A stretch of DNA of 61,924 nucleotides, from NCBI GenBank assembly GCA_024741835.1, contig JAENRP010000201.1, forward strand, positions 5,501-67,424. The letters run 5' to 3'. A program made the translations under genes and the position numbers. This DNA comes from Diplocarpon mali (taxonomy: Eukaryota; Ascomycota; Leotiomycetes; Helotiales; Drepanopezizaceae). The notes beneath the pieces were generated by a model that searched no databases, had not been told where the DNA came from, and worked only from the letters and a program-made list of their open reading frames with translations. Positions 11,517-24,325 of this stretch are shown piece by piece; the stretch's first letter is position 1, and every line of letters starts with the position of its first letter.

Positions 11517-12232
11517 ATTTTTCTAATATGCTATATTAGTTCTGAACTATACAGCACGAGCGAGAAATGCTTTATTAGGATTAAAAAGAAGTAGAAAACT
11601 AGTGTAAAAAACTCATTGCGATTCACTATTTAGCCCTACATACATGATGATCCTAATTCCTTAGATAATGGTCTAACCAATATCTTAGTCGACATTTATT
11701 ACCTCTGAGTCTTCGGTAAGCATATTCTTTAGAAGGCGCCTAAGCAAATATTGTCGCCTTAAGTTCTTTATTCTAAAATAAGCCCTTCTTATTAATAGTG
11801 GATATTTATTCGATAATTATTATTTGTCTTGCTAGTAGTTAACGGTTTTTAATTACAACCCTTTTTGTTTGATTTTGGCTCTAATGCTCTATATATATTC
11901 TTTTCTATCTTCTTTCCTTGTGTATGACAACCTGCCTTTTTCTACTTTATATCTACTATTAAAGCCCTTCCTTAATCACATGTGTATTTCAAAATAATCC
12001 TATAGCCTATGAGTAGAGGTCCCAAGTAGAAGGTGTTGTACAAGAGGTAGTAGAAAATGTTTTATTCTAAAGCATTTGAAAATTTCTAGCTTTATTCGAC
12101 TTATGGTTTAGTAATTTCATAGTCGAAAGGACTTAATCTGGGCTGTGCGGACTCTTAAAAAGGATTTAAAGAATCTGCGGGCTCGTAGGAGATACCGCAT
12201 ACAGGTGTTGAAGTCGTCGTCTCCTTACATAG
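11517..12232 (-). mobile_element. retroposon copy 2 (decayed)
   Basis: Same family and orientation as the copy at 8570-9573. Its 5' end is well kept: on the minus strand the element begins near GGAGACGACGACTTCAACAC at about 12,230, followed by the family block with GGTATCTCCTACGA. The opposite end has a short T run followed by TGCTATATTAG and TACAGCAC, matching the 3' end of copy 1. The length is about 0.7 kb. I could not identify a convincing target-site duplication. No open frame remains. Confidence 0.6.
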
Positions 12233-13011
12233 TACACAGTGGTAATACTATTGGAGTGTATATTCAGTACATTATGGTTTTCTCGCCTTGTTCAATACAT
12301 GATTTCCCCAATGCTCTAATAGCTGGCCTGCTTCGTCTTTAGCTCAGGGCTCCTATCGTTAGTGTTTAAGTCTTGGCAGATATAATCATAAGGCCAATAG
12401 AATAGTTCGACGGGGGTGTATTTTTGAAGGCTTCGTAGTTGTTTTCTCGGCCAGCATAAAAAGTATAGTGCCGAGTAGAGTTTTCGCAATAGCCATCGCT
12501 ATAGCAAAGTCTACCTTATGTTAAAGGCTATAAATGAAAAGAGCAGGAAGGTCAGTAAAAGCTATGGTTAAAAGATGCAGGATTTCATATATGTATAGCC
12601 CAAATTAAAGATGTCCTACCATAAGAGCCCCTATCCGTCCTTAAGAGCTTGAGATTATCTAATCTAGAGGAAATATTTCTATTAGCTAAGGAGTAAAAGG
12701 GGAATCGATTTTATGGCGTGAGGTCATAAGGCACACTGCCACAATACCCAACATGCCCTGTTTTGAACCACAGCTGCCACTTTAGGAAGAGAAACTCCCG
12801 TTTTAAACTACCGTATCAATATTCATACATGTCCACAGAGCCTACCTCTTCTAAAGAATTAATAGCTATGTGAATAAGAGTTTTATTCGAATTAGTGTTA
12901 TTCGAATTGAAATGCATTTGATTAATATTATTATTTCTGATGCCGAGTGCTGTATTATGAAACTAAAAATGGGGAAGACAACGATTCAAGACTAATACGC
13001 TGTGTTTCCAA

Positions 13012-13210
13012 TCAAACCGGAGATTCTTTTAAAGAGTTTGCAGAGCTGAGATGAAGTCCTTTCGACTGCGAAATATAATACATTGACTTCGATAAAGTTG
13101 CAACTTTTTAAAAGCTTTAAATTGAAAAGTTTTATGCTTTTATTTTCTATAAATACCTTTTACTTTCGATCCCTACTTATATAGTTAATATAATTTAAAT
13201 ATATATTTAA
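13012..13210 (+). mobile_element. retroposon copy 4 (fragment)
   Basis: About 200 bases in the opposite orientation to copies 1 and 2. They correspond to the 5' region of the family from ATTCTTTTAAAGAG onward, through a block with TTTCGACTGCGAAAT. The first about 45 bases of the family are missing or unrecognisable, and the similarity fades into AT-rich sequence after about 13,200. Confidence 0.5.
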
Positions 13211-14194
13211 AATTAAATACAGAGATTTCTAACAAATATAAGAGAGAATGTATATAATTAGGTTCCATTTGTGGAAAATTGACTCAAGAGGTGGCCAAAG
13301 TGTGGCTTATAGCTTGGCGGATAGCCAGCCTTATTGCTCTACCTCTGAGTTACGCACACTTGCTTAGAATAGGAGGGAGATATATAAAATGAGGGTTCAA
13401 GCAAGTAAACAATACTAGACGAGCGCAAACTCCACCTAGTGCAGCGGGGTTTGATAACATAAAGAAAATGCAGAGGCGTCTACTTGCCTAAATTACCCAA
13501 GTAGACCTTATTTCAGCTGCAATTACATGTATATATATGCTTATTATATGCACTTTGAACAGTTTCATACTATAGCTCCTGCAATGTCTATCTTCCAAGT
13601 CCACAATAGCACCTGGTGACAATAAAAGCTAAGCCACCAGCGTAGACCCCTGTTAGAAATTATCATCTGCTGCTTCAGCTTCAGCTTCCTCTCCATCTCT
13701 AAGAAGAAAAAGTCCCAGCACTTCTTCCAGAATCATATATCCTCCCGAAAAATATCACCTTCACTCATTAATCTATCCGCACTACAATCTTGATTCTTGC
13801 AGAGGCCGGGGCTACACAGTCTGTAGCCTATACTTTTTTTGAGGTACTTTATTGGTTCTAAGGATTAAGAGGGGCAGAATAGGACAAGCATACCCTGCTA
13901 CGCATCTTACCTAGTACAAGCAACGACGCGCTATTTGTTACAGTGGAAGCTGAAGCTGACATACGCCCGCGAATATCAAGGACGAAGAAGGATTCGCAAG
14001 AAACATTACCCGGCTATGTTTATTCCTTCTTCCTCCTTTTCTCCCTCCTCTCATTCTTCCCAGGACAAGAACATCAATACTTTAGGTATTTCGTTCTCTA
14101 CATCACGACTCGAATTGAGCCTCGCACTCCACCCGCAGCGTGCAAACTTCAAGAGTGTGGGTGCTTTGGCAAGACAAAGAACTGCACCGCGGCT

Positions 14195-17100
14195 ATGAAT
14201 CATTTAACGACTCGAGAACAGCGGCAGAGCCAAGCGGAAACAGGAGTATCTGTACAAAATGGCAATACGGGTTCGACAGTGGCCAAGGCATCGCTGATCT
14301 CGCAAGAATCAACGCATAGCCAGGCTTTGACAGGAAAGCAGGAGCATTGTATGTGTTATCCTCTTCTGCCTACTCCTACTTTGGCTCTTGTTCAGTATTT
14401 CATAATCGCTAGCCGGTCCCACTCTCTACCCTTCCTCTCCCCCTCAAACGCCTCCTCGCCATCAACCTCGAATGGAACCAGAACTGACAGCCCTCAGACC
14501 TCAAACGCGAACTCATCTCAGCCCAAGTGTCCTTCGAAATCACCGAGCTCAACTCCCCAACTGCTCTGCAACGCTTTGGCGCCCCCTTCAAAAGCGATTT
14601 CGGCGAGATCAGCCCGCTGGACTCAGAGCTCCCGATTCTGCGGTATATCTTCGTGCATCATGTGCGCGAGTTTCCATTCTTGGACAAGGCCAAAGAGAAG
14701 GAGTTCTGGCAGGATAAGTTGCAGGTTGTGAGTTCCCTTCAGTTTGGGAGCTGAGTTCTGGGCTTGGAAGTCAGAGAGGGGTTGTATGGGCTTTTAGGAG
14801 AACAGGAGAATGCTAATGATGTTTCAGTTCCTGCAATCGTTCGCCAACAAACATATCTCATCCTCCGAAGACAGATTAGAAGAGACGAAGCGAAGGAAAC
14901 TAGCGACCAAATGTCAGAAATTGGTCGAGCTGATGATGGTTTCCGGCATACCCACAGCCTCAGGGTACGAAGAGCGAATCAGGTTCTCCGAGTTGGAAGT
15001 TGTGGACGCCGGGGCTATCGATCATGGAGTATTGCAGAGTTTACCAGAGGGCCATTACACGAATGGCTGGGACGTGAATGTATCCGGTGTGAGAACGATC
15101 TCCGTGAAGCGGAATATCCGGTACCATAAACATGCCGAGTTCATCCTGCGTGTCAAACGGAAGAACGAATTGGAGTATTGTATTGGGAGAAGGTATGGCG
15201 ACTTCCACCGCTTACTTAAGAGATTGCGTACCGAGCTTCCGGGAAAGATTCTGCCTCCGTTGCCAAAAAAGAACAAGCAGAGTTCCACGGCCTCCAATTT
15301 GCTGAGCGGGATTACGGGAAGAGGAGGCGATGACGATGATGCGTCTTCGATGTCTTCGGTTTCAACTATAGGAATGCCCCAAGTTACTAGTTCGATGAAC
15401 ACGCTCTCAGTCATCAGTACGTCCTGGCATAAACATAGTAGGCCGAGAACAAGCTAACATGCCAGATCACAATCGAAATCGCTCAAGCTTTTCTTATGGA
15501 CGTAACTCTCCGCGTACATCTGTCGAAGGCAGACCATTGACGCCAGGACAAGATGATGTACGCAGCCATATTTTGAAGCCTATTTACGAACAAAAGAAGC
15601 TCACACGTCAACAGACTGTCGTCCTATGGCGCGAGAATCAGAGGATCTCGCTGCGAGCCTTTCTCCGCACGCTGCTTGCTAACCCGCAGATTGCTGCTAC
15701 CAGAGCCATGCAGGAATTCCTGACATTTGAGCCGATGACACCTACCGATGCTGATGTCGAGGATATTGCTAGGAGAAAGGCGATGGATGAACAAAGAGTT
15801 GAAGAGCAGAAGAAGTTTTATGAGATTGCGAGAAAAAGAGCTGCAGATTTGGATGTCTACATGGAGCAGTGAGTCTTTCTCGGCAAACGGGACAACTCAG
15901 CTAACAGATTAGATTCCGCCGGGATGTCATTGAGAGTAACGGTCTTACGAAACTCTTCAAGGAAATCAAGGACAAGACCAGAATCCAGGATCTGAGTATC
16001 CAATATCAGAAATTCGCGGAATGGCTGCGTATCGAAGTTGCGGCTACAATCTACCATTTGTTCCTGGCCGAAGATAATTCCCCGGACCTTTTCGCGCAAA
16101 TGAAAAGGATACATTCCATGATTCCGTACACGATGATCAAGAACGCTATCCGGATAGCCAACCCCGCCGCCGTCATGTCTAGTATTCTAGACATCTTCCT
16201 CGCTCAACCCTTCGGTGCCAGATCCTTAATGCAGAGGATCTTCGCCTTCACCCTCAACGACGGGATCAAGGCGTTCCAGAAATCCATTGACTCCATCAAC
16301 GGCAAAATCGATGATGTAGTGCTCAGCGAAAAGCTCAAGAGGTTCTCCGATGCACCTGAAGACATCAAGAATCGCATTCGGCACGAATCTGTAACCGAAT
16401 CTGTGGACCTCATCGTTGCTATTCTGCGGTCGGAAGACATCACGCCGCCGCTAAACTCGCGGCAGATCGGTAGGGTTTTCAACGCGTACGTGGCGTGGAA
16501 CAGTGCTGTGGAGAACGTTGACGATGAGATGAAGCAGGGCGTGCAGCTCTTCTCATATATGAAACAGCTACTGAAGCTTTACACGCGGCAAAGGGACAAG
16601 GCGATGATGTTGAGCATGATTGAAGAGCCCGTTACGCTGCAGTTGCTGAGGGACCTTTTTACGATTTTCTATGAGCCACTAGTCAGGGTTTATAAGTCGG
16701 CGAACGTCTATAACAGTGTGACGGATTTCGCTATTTTCATCGATGATATGATTACCGTAGGCCTTCTCAATTTGAATCATTTACTCGAAAAACAAACTGA
16801 CGTAGAAACAGGTTGTCGAAAAATGCCGCGAGCAAGACGTCTCTGCGGACCCAAACCAAACAGTCCAAGCTTTCATTGACCTGTGCCAGCGCCACGAGCA
16901 TAACTTCTACAAATTTGTGCACGAAGTTCACACACATGACAACGGTCTCTTCACACAGCTTATGGGCTGGATAGAAGGCATTCTCGAATTCCTCCGTCAA
17001 GGTCCCAAATCGGGAAAACTAGATATTAACGCGCTCTTCATAGGCGCCGTCTCGGTAAATCAGTTAGACCGTGCAATCGCCATAAAAGAAATCGATTCCC

Positions 17101-17471
17101 TCATAGCATGGCAAGAAGCGAGGAAGAAATGGCATTCTGACAAGACACGCCAGAAGATGGCCGCAGAAGGCGGCGGCAATGGGCAAGGAGAGAGCATCGT
17201 ACCTGGCGCTATCGCATTCAACAGTCGTGATTTCGGCATCGAGGAGATGGATCTCCAGGACTTGGAGTATGCGGATGAGGAGGAGGGTAGCAGTGATGAG
17301 GACAGCGCGGACGATGAGTTGGATCCTATCGTGGCCGAGCGCAAACGCAGAGCGCGCAAGCAGGATCATTTAAGGAGGAGTGCGGGGGAGCCGGTGAAGC
17401 CGGAGGTGGTGGAGATAAGGAAGCTTAGGGAAAGTTTCCTCAGTATGCTGAGGATGGTGCTTGCTGAATAG
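14195..17471 (+). CDS. PXB/PX-domain protein, yeast Lec1 (YPR097W) type
   Basis: Large cytosolic phosphoinositide-binding protein linked to lipid trafficking. Six exons (14195-14348, 14498-14727, 14828-15416, 15466-15868, 15913-16756, 16812-17471) give 959 aa in one frame. The region after the first junction, YLKRELISAQ through about residue 170, fits the PX-associated (PXB) domain. A PX domain follows: RTISVKRNIRYHKHAEFILRV, then the lipid-binding RRYGDFHRL and the PLPKK proline loop. As in relatives, the PX domain is split by a low-complexity Ser/Asp-rich insertion before REN-QRISLRAFLRTLL. The C-terminal half is a helical domain of the DUF3818 kind. It ends in an acidic stretch and a basic patch. 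The start is the first ATG of the frame. The first intron (149 nt) is the least certain. The role is known only for the yeast homologue and is inferred here. Confidence 0.87.
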
Positions 17472-18595
17472 ACAAGGGGAGTGGAGCGGACCGAGATTGT
17501 CGGTTTGGGCTTGGTGGTTTGGTATGAATACATGCCTGGCCGCCTGAATGGATAGATAGATGGGCAAAGGGGTTGGTGCTGGGTCTCGTATATCATACCC
17601 TGTTTCTCACCCGGCAAGCACTAATGCGCTTGCTTTCCCCTCCAAGAAAATTTGACAAGATGATTCGTGCTTGTGCTTCTTGTGCCTGAAGTCAGGGTAG
17701 CTTTGAGTCTTGCCACGAGAAGATTGCCTTATGTTTAGTTCTACTTGGCTGCATTTTCCTTTCAATAATGCCTTTTATTCTGCTTTGCTTTCGGATTTTG
17801 CGCAAGGATTTGGAAGGAGAGCTAGGACTGAAAGAGAAAAGAAAGATTAAAGAAAAGGAGAGGGAGAAGAGCATGTATTATTCTCATATACTCTGTACAG
17901 TTTAAGTGAAAACGGGCCATGTCACGAGTGTATCAGTTACACTCTCGGCTGCTTCCCCGTTCACTAGCCACATGTGGCTTCATTTGAGCATCCGGCTTTT
18001 ATTCTTTCGTGGCTCTCATTATTGGTGTCCGTTAAGCTACTAGCCATTAAGATCACCCGTGGCTTCTTTGATTATTGGTTCTGAGTCGTATACTCTGAAG
18101 GTTTTTTTCTCTCTGTAGATCTGTAGAGTGAGTTCTGTTGTTTACAGGGCTTGGGTGCTTACCTACCTGAACTGTTTTAAGATCCTTTGGTTCTACGCTT
18201 GGAGACCTTTGAGCTTAGGGTTTGGATAAGATGTATGGTACAGGGTATATACTAACCAGGTTTTTGTGGAACGTTTGAATGCGGATGATATGAAATAAGA
18301 TGTGGGATTCGAAATAAAGTTATCGGAGGATTTTGAATAGTTGAACTGAGTGAAATGATGCAAAAATATTCATAATCGCCGATTAGGTTTTAGTTCCTGT
18401 GTTTTCTAGATCTAAGCAGCCATAGGCAAGTTATTTGTCAATTTTCACTAAATGCGCCGTCGTATTATACACACCATAGAAATCAAAGAAGTGTAAGAAA
18501 AGACCCTGTCCAAACGCCTCTCTCCTACGACTTTTTCAGAGATCCCAGCCATCCATCTGCATCCGCTCATCTTGAACTGTTCGGTACCACACAAC
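17472..18595. other. intergenic region between convergent genes
   Basis: About 1.1 kb holding the 3' ends of the PX-domain gene and ARS2. Only short frames occur and no repeat or RNA gene is recognised. Confidence 0.5.
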
Positions 18596-21496
18596 CTAGT
18601 AATTCAGCTCCCCACCCGCGGCACCAGCAACAGCATCCAGGTCCTCGTAACTCTTGATACTTCTTCCCTGCACAGCTTCCCGAGGCCCAACGACACCCGC
18701 AGCTCCATCTCCCCATCTGCCACCGCCAACCATACCACCTCGACGCGATCCAGGCGGTGGACTAAGCCGACCGCTGTTTTCACCAAAGCGCTGACTAGGC
18801 CGGCGATCGTAGGGGCCCGTGCGAGCGTTGGACTGATATGATCTGCCACCGCGTCTGACAGGTCCGCCACCACGACCGTCAGCTCCAGTGTTCCAATTCC
18901 CGGCGGGCAGGTTGCCGGGAGGGAAAAAGGATGGGAAACCTGGTGGGCCAAAGCCCTGCATGGGTGGCATGCCGCTCATTCCAAAGTTTTGGAGATTGAA
19001 GCCGCGAGGTGTACCTGCGGGCATATGACCGTTGGATGGGGGAAAGTGACCGTTGCTGTTGGCGTCTGATCGAGATGGTGCGATGTGAGCTGGGTCCTTG
19101 ACATAAGTGTTGACTAGCTCAAACTAAAGCTCGTTAGCGGTCTTCATGTTCAGTAGCAAGAGCAGCTTACATCCTTCCTCAAGCCATCGAGCCACTCTGG
19201 ATGACGCTTTTCTACGTGCTTCTTCCAGAAATGCTCCTCCTTGAAAAGCTTGGTACACTCTGGTACCCGGCATCTAAACTTGTGTTCATCCTCCTGCTTG
19301 ACAAACTTGACCAACTCATCCTTTAATGCATCCTCGGTTGGCCTTCCACCAAGCTTTCTGACATCAACGGATTCGGGTTCGAGGATTTGCATAAGCTTTT
19401 CTTCAAAGGTTTTAACCCAGTTGAAGGCACGCTGGAGTTGCTGTTCCGCCTTGGAAGGGACATTGCCTCGTGGAAACTTGCGGTCTTCATTTGGAGAGTT
19501 TGGATTGTCCAGGTCAAAACCCAAATCAATGTCAGCCCGCCTCTTCGACTGGAATGGCTCGCCAAGGGCACTAGCTCTCGCAGCAGCTTTACCAGCAGTA
19601 CTGAGAGTGTTTCGTGGTCTACGAAGATGGCCACCAGGACATTTGCGGGTGAGTTCGTGAACAGAATCGCTTTCGAAGACGCAGAAGAAACAGAAGTTGA
19701 AGACCCGACGCAAGTATTCCACAATCAAGTCGAGTTGTTTTTTCTTCACGAGCAGATCTTCATCATCAACTTCGTCCTCTAGAGCGCCCTCTTCATCGTC
19801 ATCTTCTTCACCTTCCTCGAAATCCTCGCCATTATCCATTGCCTCGTCAAGACCAATCGAGTTGTGTGGCTTCTTGATCTTAGCAGGCGGGGCAGTTACT
19901 GGTGGCAAGAGACGTCCTTGATTCTTGAGATCTTCAACACGCTCCTCAATTTTCAGGATTGCGTTGAAATCAGACCCAAAGTCTTCCTCATATTTCTGGA
20001 CCAGTCTCTGTGCAAGCTCAAGATCCTTCTCAATGCGTTCGGGGGCGGAGAACAAATCCCACAGTGCTTTCTTGCGGGGCATACTGGGAGGGACATGCAC
20101 ACCAACGTGGCAAGTAAAGTCACCGCGAATCTCGTCTTTGACAGTCTTGCCATTGATGGCGTCCAGAGCTTTCTCTGCAGTTGACTGAGTAGCAACTGGA
20201 GGGTTAATGTCAACTTCCTCATTATCCTCATCCTTTGGATCAGGTCGATCGAGGATGAGAGCAGTGTCGGGAGCAGGATGCAGCATAACCCAGCCGATAC
20301 GATGGTATCGTTTGCTAGGGTTGGGATCGCTCAAGCTCAACCACTTGAAACCGCCCTCGTCCTCTCCCAGGTGCTCTTTGCAGAAAGATTCCAGGTTTTG
20401 GCGACTAACATTGGGCGCAATTGTCTTGATCAGGAGAGTGGGCTGGAAAGCATTTTCGTCTCTGATGTCGCTTCCTCGTGATGGAACCAAGTCGCCGACA
20501 CCGAGAACCTCATTGACAGCAGTCGCCTCTCCTTCTTCCTTCTCAACCACTCCACCAGCGCCATTACTCTCGCCCTTTGGAATACCCTCTAGCGAATATT
20601 CATCAAACGTTCCTGACTCCAGATCTTGCTCCCACTGACTGTAGTTACCACGTCTAAATTCATTGAGTTGCGTTCTTAGACCATCTCTGACCTCCGAGTA
20701 ATATCTTTCCTGGAACCATTGCTCGTTTTTGTGATCTGCAACAAACTGTCTAGCCATCCTTGCCTGCAGCTCTTCTTTGTACGCATCGTAGGCAACCTGG
20801 ATCCTGGCCTTCTCCTTATCACGGTCTTCTTGGTTGTCACGCGAGCGTAAGGGCTCCCCACGCTTGCCAGATCTTGCTCGTTCTTTCTCCTCCTTAATCT
20901 TCTCATTTGTACGCCACCATTCACCAAAGTACGAAAAGCCCACCTGGAATTGCAGAGAGACGGGATCGGCTAGAGGATTGATAGTGAGGGGTGGCGGACC
21001 GGAGTCTTGACCAGGAACATATCGATCGATGTTGATATGACCGGGTGAAACGCGGCGAATCTCACGGTCACGGTCGCGTCTACCATAATCTTCCCTGCTC
21101 CTGCTGGGTTCATATCGATCGACTGCGACTGGTGAACGAGTTCGATCGCGAGGTCGTCGACTACGATCAACACCTGAAAAAAGTCGTAAGTATGAAGAGA
21201 ACGAACAATGAGGGCCGAGTATTAGAATGTATGCAGAATAAACCAAGGATGCCACGTGCCGCGCCGCACCAGCCTCGCACTGCATGTAACGATGGACGGT
21301 GGCAAAGGTGGGACATATGAACAAATGTCTCAATATATTACATACCAGGAGATCTGCCGCGGTAGAAGGTATCGGAGCGGTCTATACGCTCTGTACGAGG
21401 ATTGTCTGCTCGATCGACCGTTCTATATTCATCGTTACGGCCTCCCCACGGTGTGCGCTCTTGGGGTGATCGTGTGTAACTCTGATAGGTATCCAT
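18596..21496 (-). CDS. ARS2/SERRATE/Pir2-like zinc-finger protein
   Basis: Nuclear adaptor that links the cap-binding complex to RNA processing and decay. Three exons (21346-21496, 19171-21173, 18596-19123) give 893 aa. The N-terminus is Arg/Ser/Asp-rich (RSRRPRDRTRSP). The conserved SERRATE region follows, with FQVGFSYFGEWWR, QEDRDKEKARIQVAYDAYK and the NEQWFQERYYS block. A central RRM-like part and an acidic linker (EEGEEDDDEEG) come next. A C2H2 finger sits near residues 681-712 (CRVPECTKLFKEEHFWKKHVEKRH), followed by a Gly/Arg/Pro-rich tail with RGG-like repeats, as in Pir2 and mammalian ARS2. The start is the first ATG of the first exon, which ends at a GTATGT donor. The length is typical. 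The gene is divergent from TspO. Family assignment is firm and detailed function is inferred from homologues. Confidence 0.9.
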
Positions 21497-22655
21497 CGTT
21501 GCAAGGTCGATAAAGAGATTCCAGAGGGAGAGATTCCAATCTTCAGGAGAGGCAACAGTCGAATTTAACTTCGACCGCGCGCACAGGGAGCGCGTTTGAT
21601 GATTGTCAAGTGACACCAAGTGCTTGTCGGGATTGATGGAGGACAACGAAGATGCTGCTGTTTGATGCCATGATTGCTGTCAGATGGGTGTTCAAAAAGT
21701 AGACGAGACGTATCTGGGATGGGGTGCGCGAGAGCTTCTGCCAAAGAGTAGACAACAAAGTGAGGAAAACGAGGTGGAGAGAAGAGATTCGACGCCCGTC
21801 AATGGCGGGCGGACGATGACACTGTCTGATCGAAACGATTTGATCTTGAAGAAGTGATAACCGAGTAGAGATGACGGACGGTGCAGGTGAGGAGGCTTGA
21901 AAGTACGAGGATGTGCAGGAGAATGCAGGTATTGTGGAAGAAGGATAGACGAACAGGATGATTGCGCAAGGGTAAGCTCTTACGCACAAAAGTGACCCTT
22001 CTCCCAGAACAAGGTTGAAGATGAGGATGTAATGTGATGTTGAGTGAAGGATGGGAGGAAGAGGATGAACCGGAGCTGAAGCCTGTGACATCGAGTCCTT
22101 GCTTTCGGGTTTTGGGCAGTCGGGCGAAAGCTTGGCCCGCTTCAGGATTGAGGTCTGTGATTGGCTGTAGCGGAACTGGCGGCGGAGCGGAGCATGAGGT
22201 GGAAGGGCGGGAAGGGCGGGAAGGGAGAGGCGGACGGGCGGGATACTAGCAGGCGAATAGAGCCAAGGAATGCCAGGCATGATTACCATGCAATCGAAGC
22301 TAAAGTCACCAGAGCTTCGATCTTGTACTCAGCGCGCCCTCGTTTCGTCTTTGTGGCCTTCTTCCGTCAACATCCCAATTATCTCTGGTGAACCAAGCCC
22401 GGAACCGATATTGGTAGCAGTAAGTATAGCAGCTCCTCTCTCTTTTCCAGCTCTTTGCAGCCATGCTTGCTTCTTTGTGAGACTGAAAAGGCAAATCGAC
22501 GTCATTAGGAGGGGAAGCTTCTCAACAAGCGATTTGCCAGGTCCGATGATCTTCATATCAACCTCATGCCGCTCCTCCTTCCTCGGAGACTCTTGCATTC
22601 TCGACTCGGACTTCCTCTCGAACACCTCGTTAACAAAGAATAAAGGATCGTAATA
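21497..22655. promoter_or_regulatory. shared upstream region of ARS2 (-) and TspO (+)
   Basis: About 1.15 kb between divergent starts. It contains short overlapping frames on both strands without domain signal. It includes a GGGCGGGAA-type purine-rich tandem stretch near 22,205-22,225. I see no specific regulatory motif I can name. Confidence 0.4.
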
Positions 22656-23364
22656 ATGACCACCTTTGTCCCCTCTCTCACGCTGCCAGCAGCTTTGTTT
22701 GCCAATCCAGCTGCCTCGATCCTGTTCCCAGTCGCCTTGGGCACAGCTTTAGGATACTCCATGAAACGTACAGCCTATAAATAACATACTGACGAGAATC
22801 AGCTGACAGATCACAGCAAAAGAAACTCAAAAGACCTACCTTGCTCTGAAGCAACCGCCCTACCGTCCCCCTCCATATGTCTTTGGGCCAGCATGGAGTA
22901 TGTATTCGCTTGCGGCTCAACCATTCCGCTACTAGTCTAACATTCACTCAGCTGCTCTCTATGGACTCATGGGTTTCTCCGCTCACCGCGCCTATAGCAC
23001 GGGCATGTCGACACTAGCATCCACGGAAAAGCACCTCCTCACAAAGCAAGGCGCAACCCTCTATACCATCCAGCTCGGCCTTAACCTCGTCTGGATGCCT
23101 CTTTTCTTCGGTCTCAAGCGACCGATCGAAGCCACCGTCGACATCGTTGCTCTAACCGGCGTCACTGGCTATCTCACATACATTTGGGGACAGGTCGATC
23201 CTGTTGCCGGATGGGCCCTGGCTCCATATCTCGCTTGGCTGGGCTTTGCGACGTATTTGAGTGCTGGTGTAGGATACTTGAATGATTGGAACTTGGCTGA
23301 TAAGGAAGTTCCTATTACCCCAGAGGGAAAGGGCACTAAATATGTCGATGAGAAGAAAGAGTAG
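22656..23364 (+). CDS. TspO/MBR family membrane protein
   Basis: Five-helix membrane protein of the tryptophan-rich sensory protein / peripheral benzodiazepine receptor family. It is usually found in the mitochondrial outer membrane and binds porphyrins and sterols. Exons 22656-22767, 22817-22897 and 22952-23364 give 201 aa. The second exon supplies the signature KQPPYRPPPYVFGPAW, and the third opens TALYGLMG, both highly conserved in the family. A later helix carries LNLVWMPLFFGLKRP, the usual Asn-Trp-Pro-Phe-Phe pattern. The correct acceptor of intron 1 is CACAG at 22816, because it alone gives GYSMKPKETQKTYLALKQPP in frame. The C-terminal tail is charged. The length is slightly above the 160-190 aa usual for the family. 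Its exact role in fungi is unsettled. Confidence 0.88.
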
Positions 23365-24325
23365 GCTACGGTAGTTTGTGACTTGTACGATGTACTGGCG
23401 CTTACGTGGGCTGGGATATGATACTTTGGGGAAACAGGGCTTATTACCGGAGCAGAAGAGTTTATATGTACTGATTTAATGGCGATTTAACCTATCAGTT
23501 GATGTTATTGCAGGGACTTCAGTACCCTGATATTTCTTGGAATATTGGAATAATGTCGAAAAAGCTACCTATCGCTGCATAGTTTCCGCGGCTTAGTAGC
23601 TACCTTCCTACGTCCCTACCTCTTCACAAGCACTTTAGATGTTTCTATTTCCCAGTAGCATGATTCTTTTACCCTTTCTCACCAACTACCTGAGCCGAGC
23701 GAGGAGTCGATTACAGGACCTGTGTCACTTCCTCTAGATTTTTCTGCCAGGGCATCTCTCATCCTAATGCGATTGGGATCCAACTATGTTCCTCAGCCTG
23801 TTCTACACGGTTGCGCATATTCGACTGTGAGATCCTTGCCACGAAATAGGTCTCAGGACTGCAGACTACATACCAATCTAGCGAACATCACCTTCCTCCG
23901 ATCTACCATGACTGCGAACATGGCTAACGGCAGTCATGGCCCACGACAATCTTCATACTCCTCACGCGAAGTGAAGAACATGCACAAATCACCACAGCCA
24001 TCACACGACCTCATCAGCTACCTCCCACACGGCAGCACCTCTAGCTTCCATCCGCCCGACCTCCACGTGACCCCGAAACCCGCCCAGCCTCCTCCTCAGG
24101 GGTAAATACAGCTACTTACCGACTCGCATCCTGACAGCGCCACACACCGCCTTCTCCCCCAGCCTGTCAGAGGCCCTGCCCATTCTTCTGACAAGACAAG
24201 AACCCCACCAACACAACACGACTCCTGAAGCCCATTCAATATCCCCATCCGCGGCTTCATTGCACTTCGTTTGAAGGCCCTCCCCACGAGTGTCCAGGAA
24301 AGTAGAACAGAGAACTCGAGGCAAG
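23365..24325. other. intergenic region upstream of alpha-tubulin
   Basis: About 960 bp with the TspO 3' end and the tubulin promoter and leader. A plus-strand frame at 23,722-24,105, with internal ATGs at 23,908 and 23,920, is noted but not accepted as a gene. It may lie in a 5' leader. Confidence 0.4.

Larger units (their letters stand above)
10967..14194. other. AT-rich, repeat-bearing intergenic region
   Basis: About 3.2 kb with no supported gene. It carries two retroposon relics listed separately and otherwise AT-rich, TpA-rich sequence that looks decayed. The last few hundred bases return to normal composition and hold the promoter of the PX-domain gene. Confidence 0.55.

Noticed and set aside
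21606..22289. 227-codon minus-strand frame upstream of ARS2
   Set aside because: Low-complexity Ser/Pro/Leu composition without domains, located in the divergent promoter region.
23722..24105. Plus-strand frame of 127 codons between TspO and alpha-tubulin
   Set aside because: No domain, composition resembles leader sequence, and it sits just upstream of the tubulin start. It could be an upstream frame in a 5' leader, but there is no evidence for a protein.
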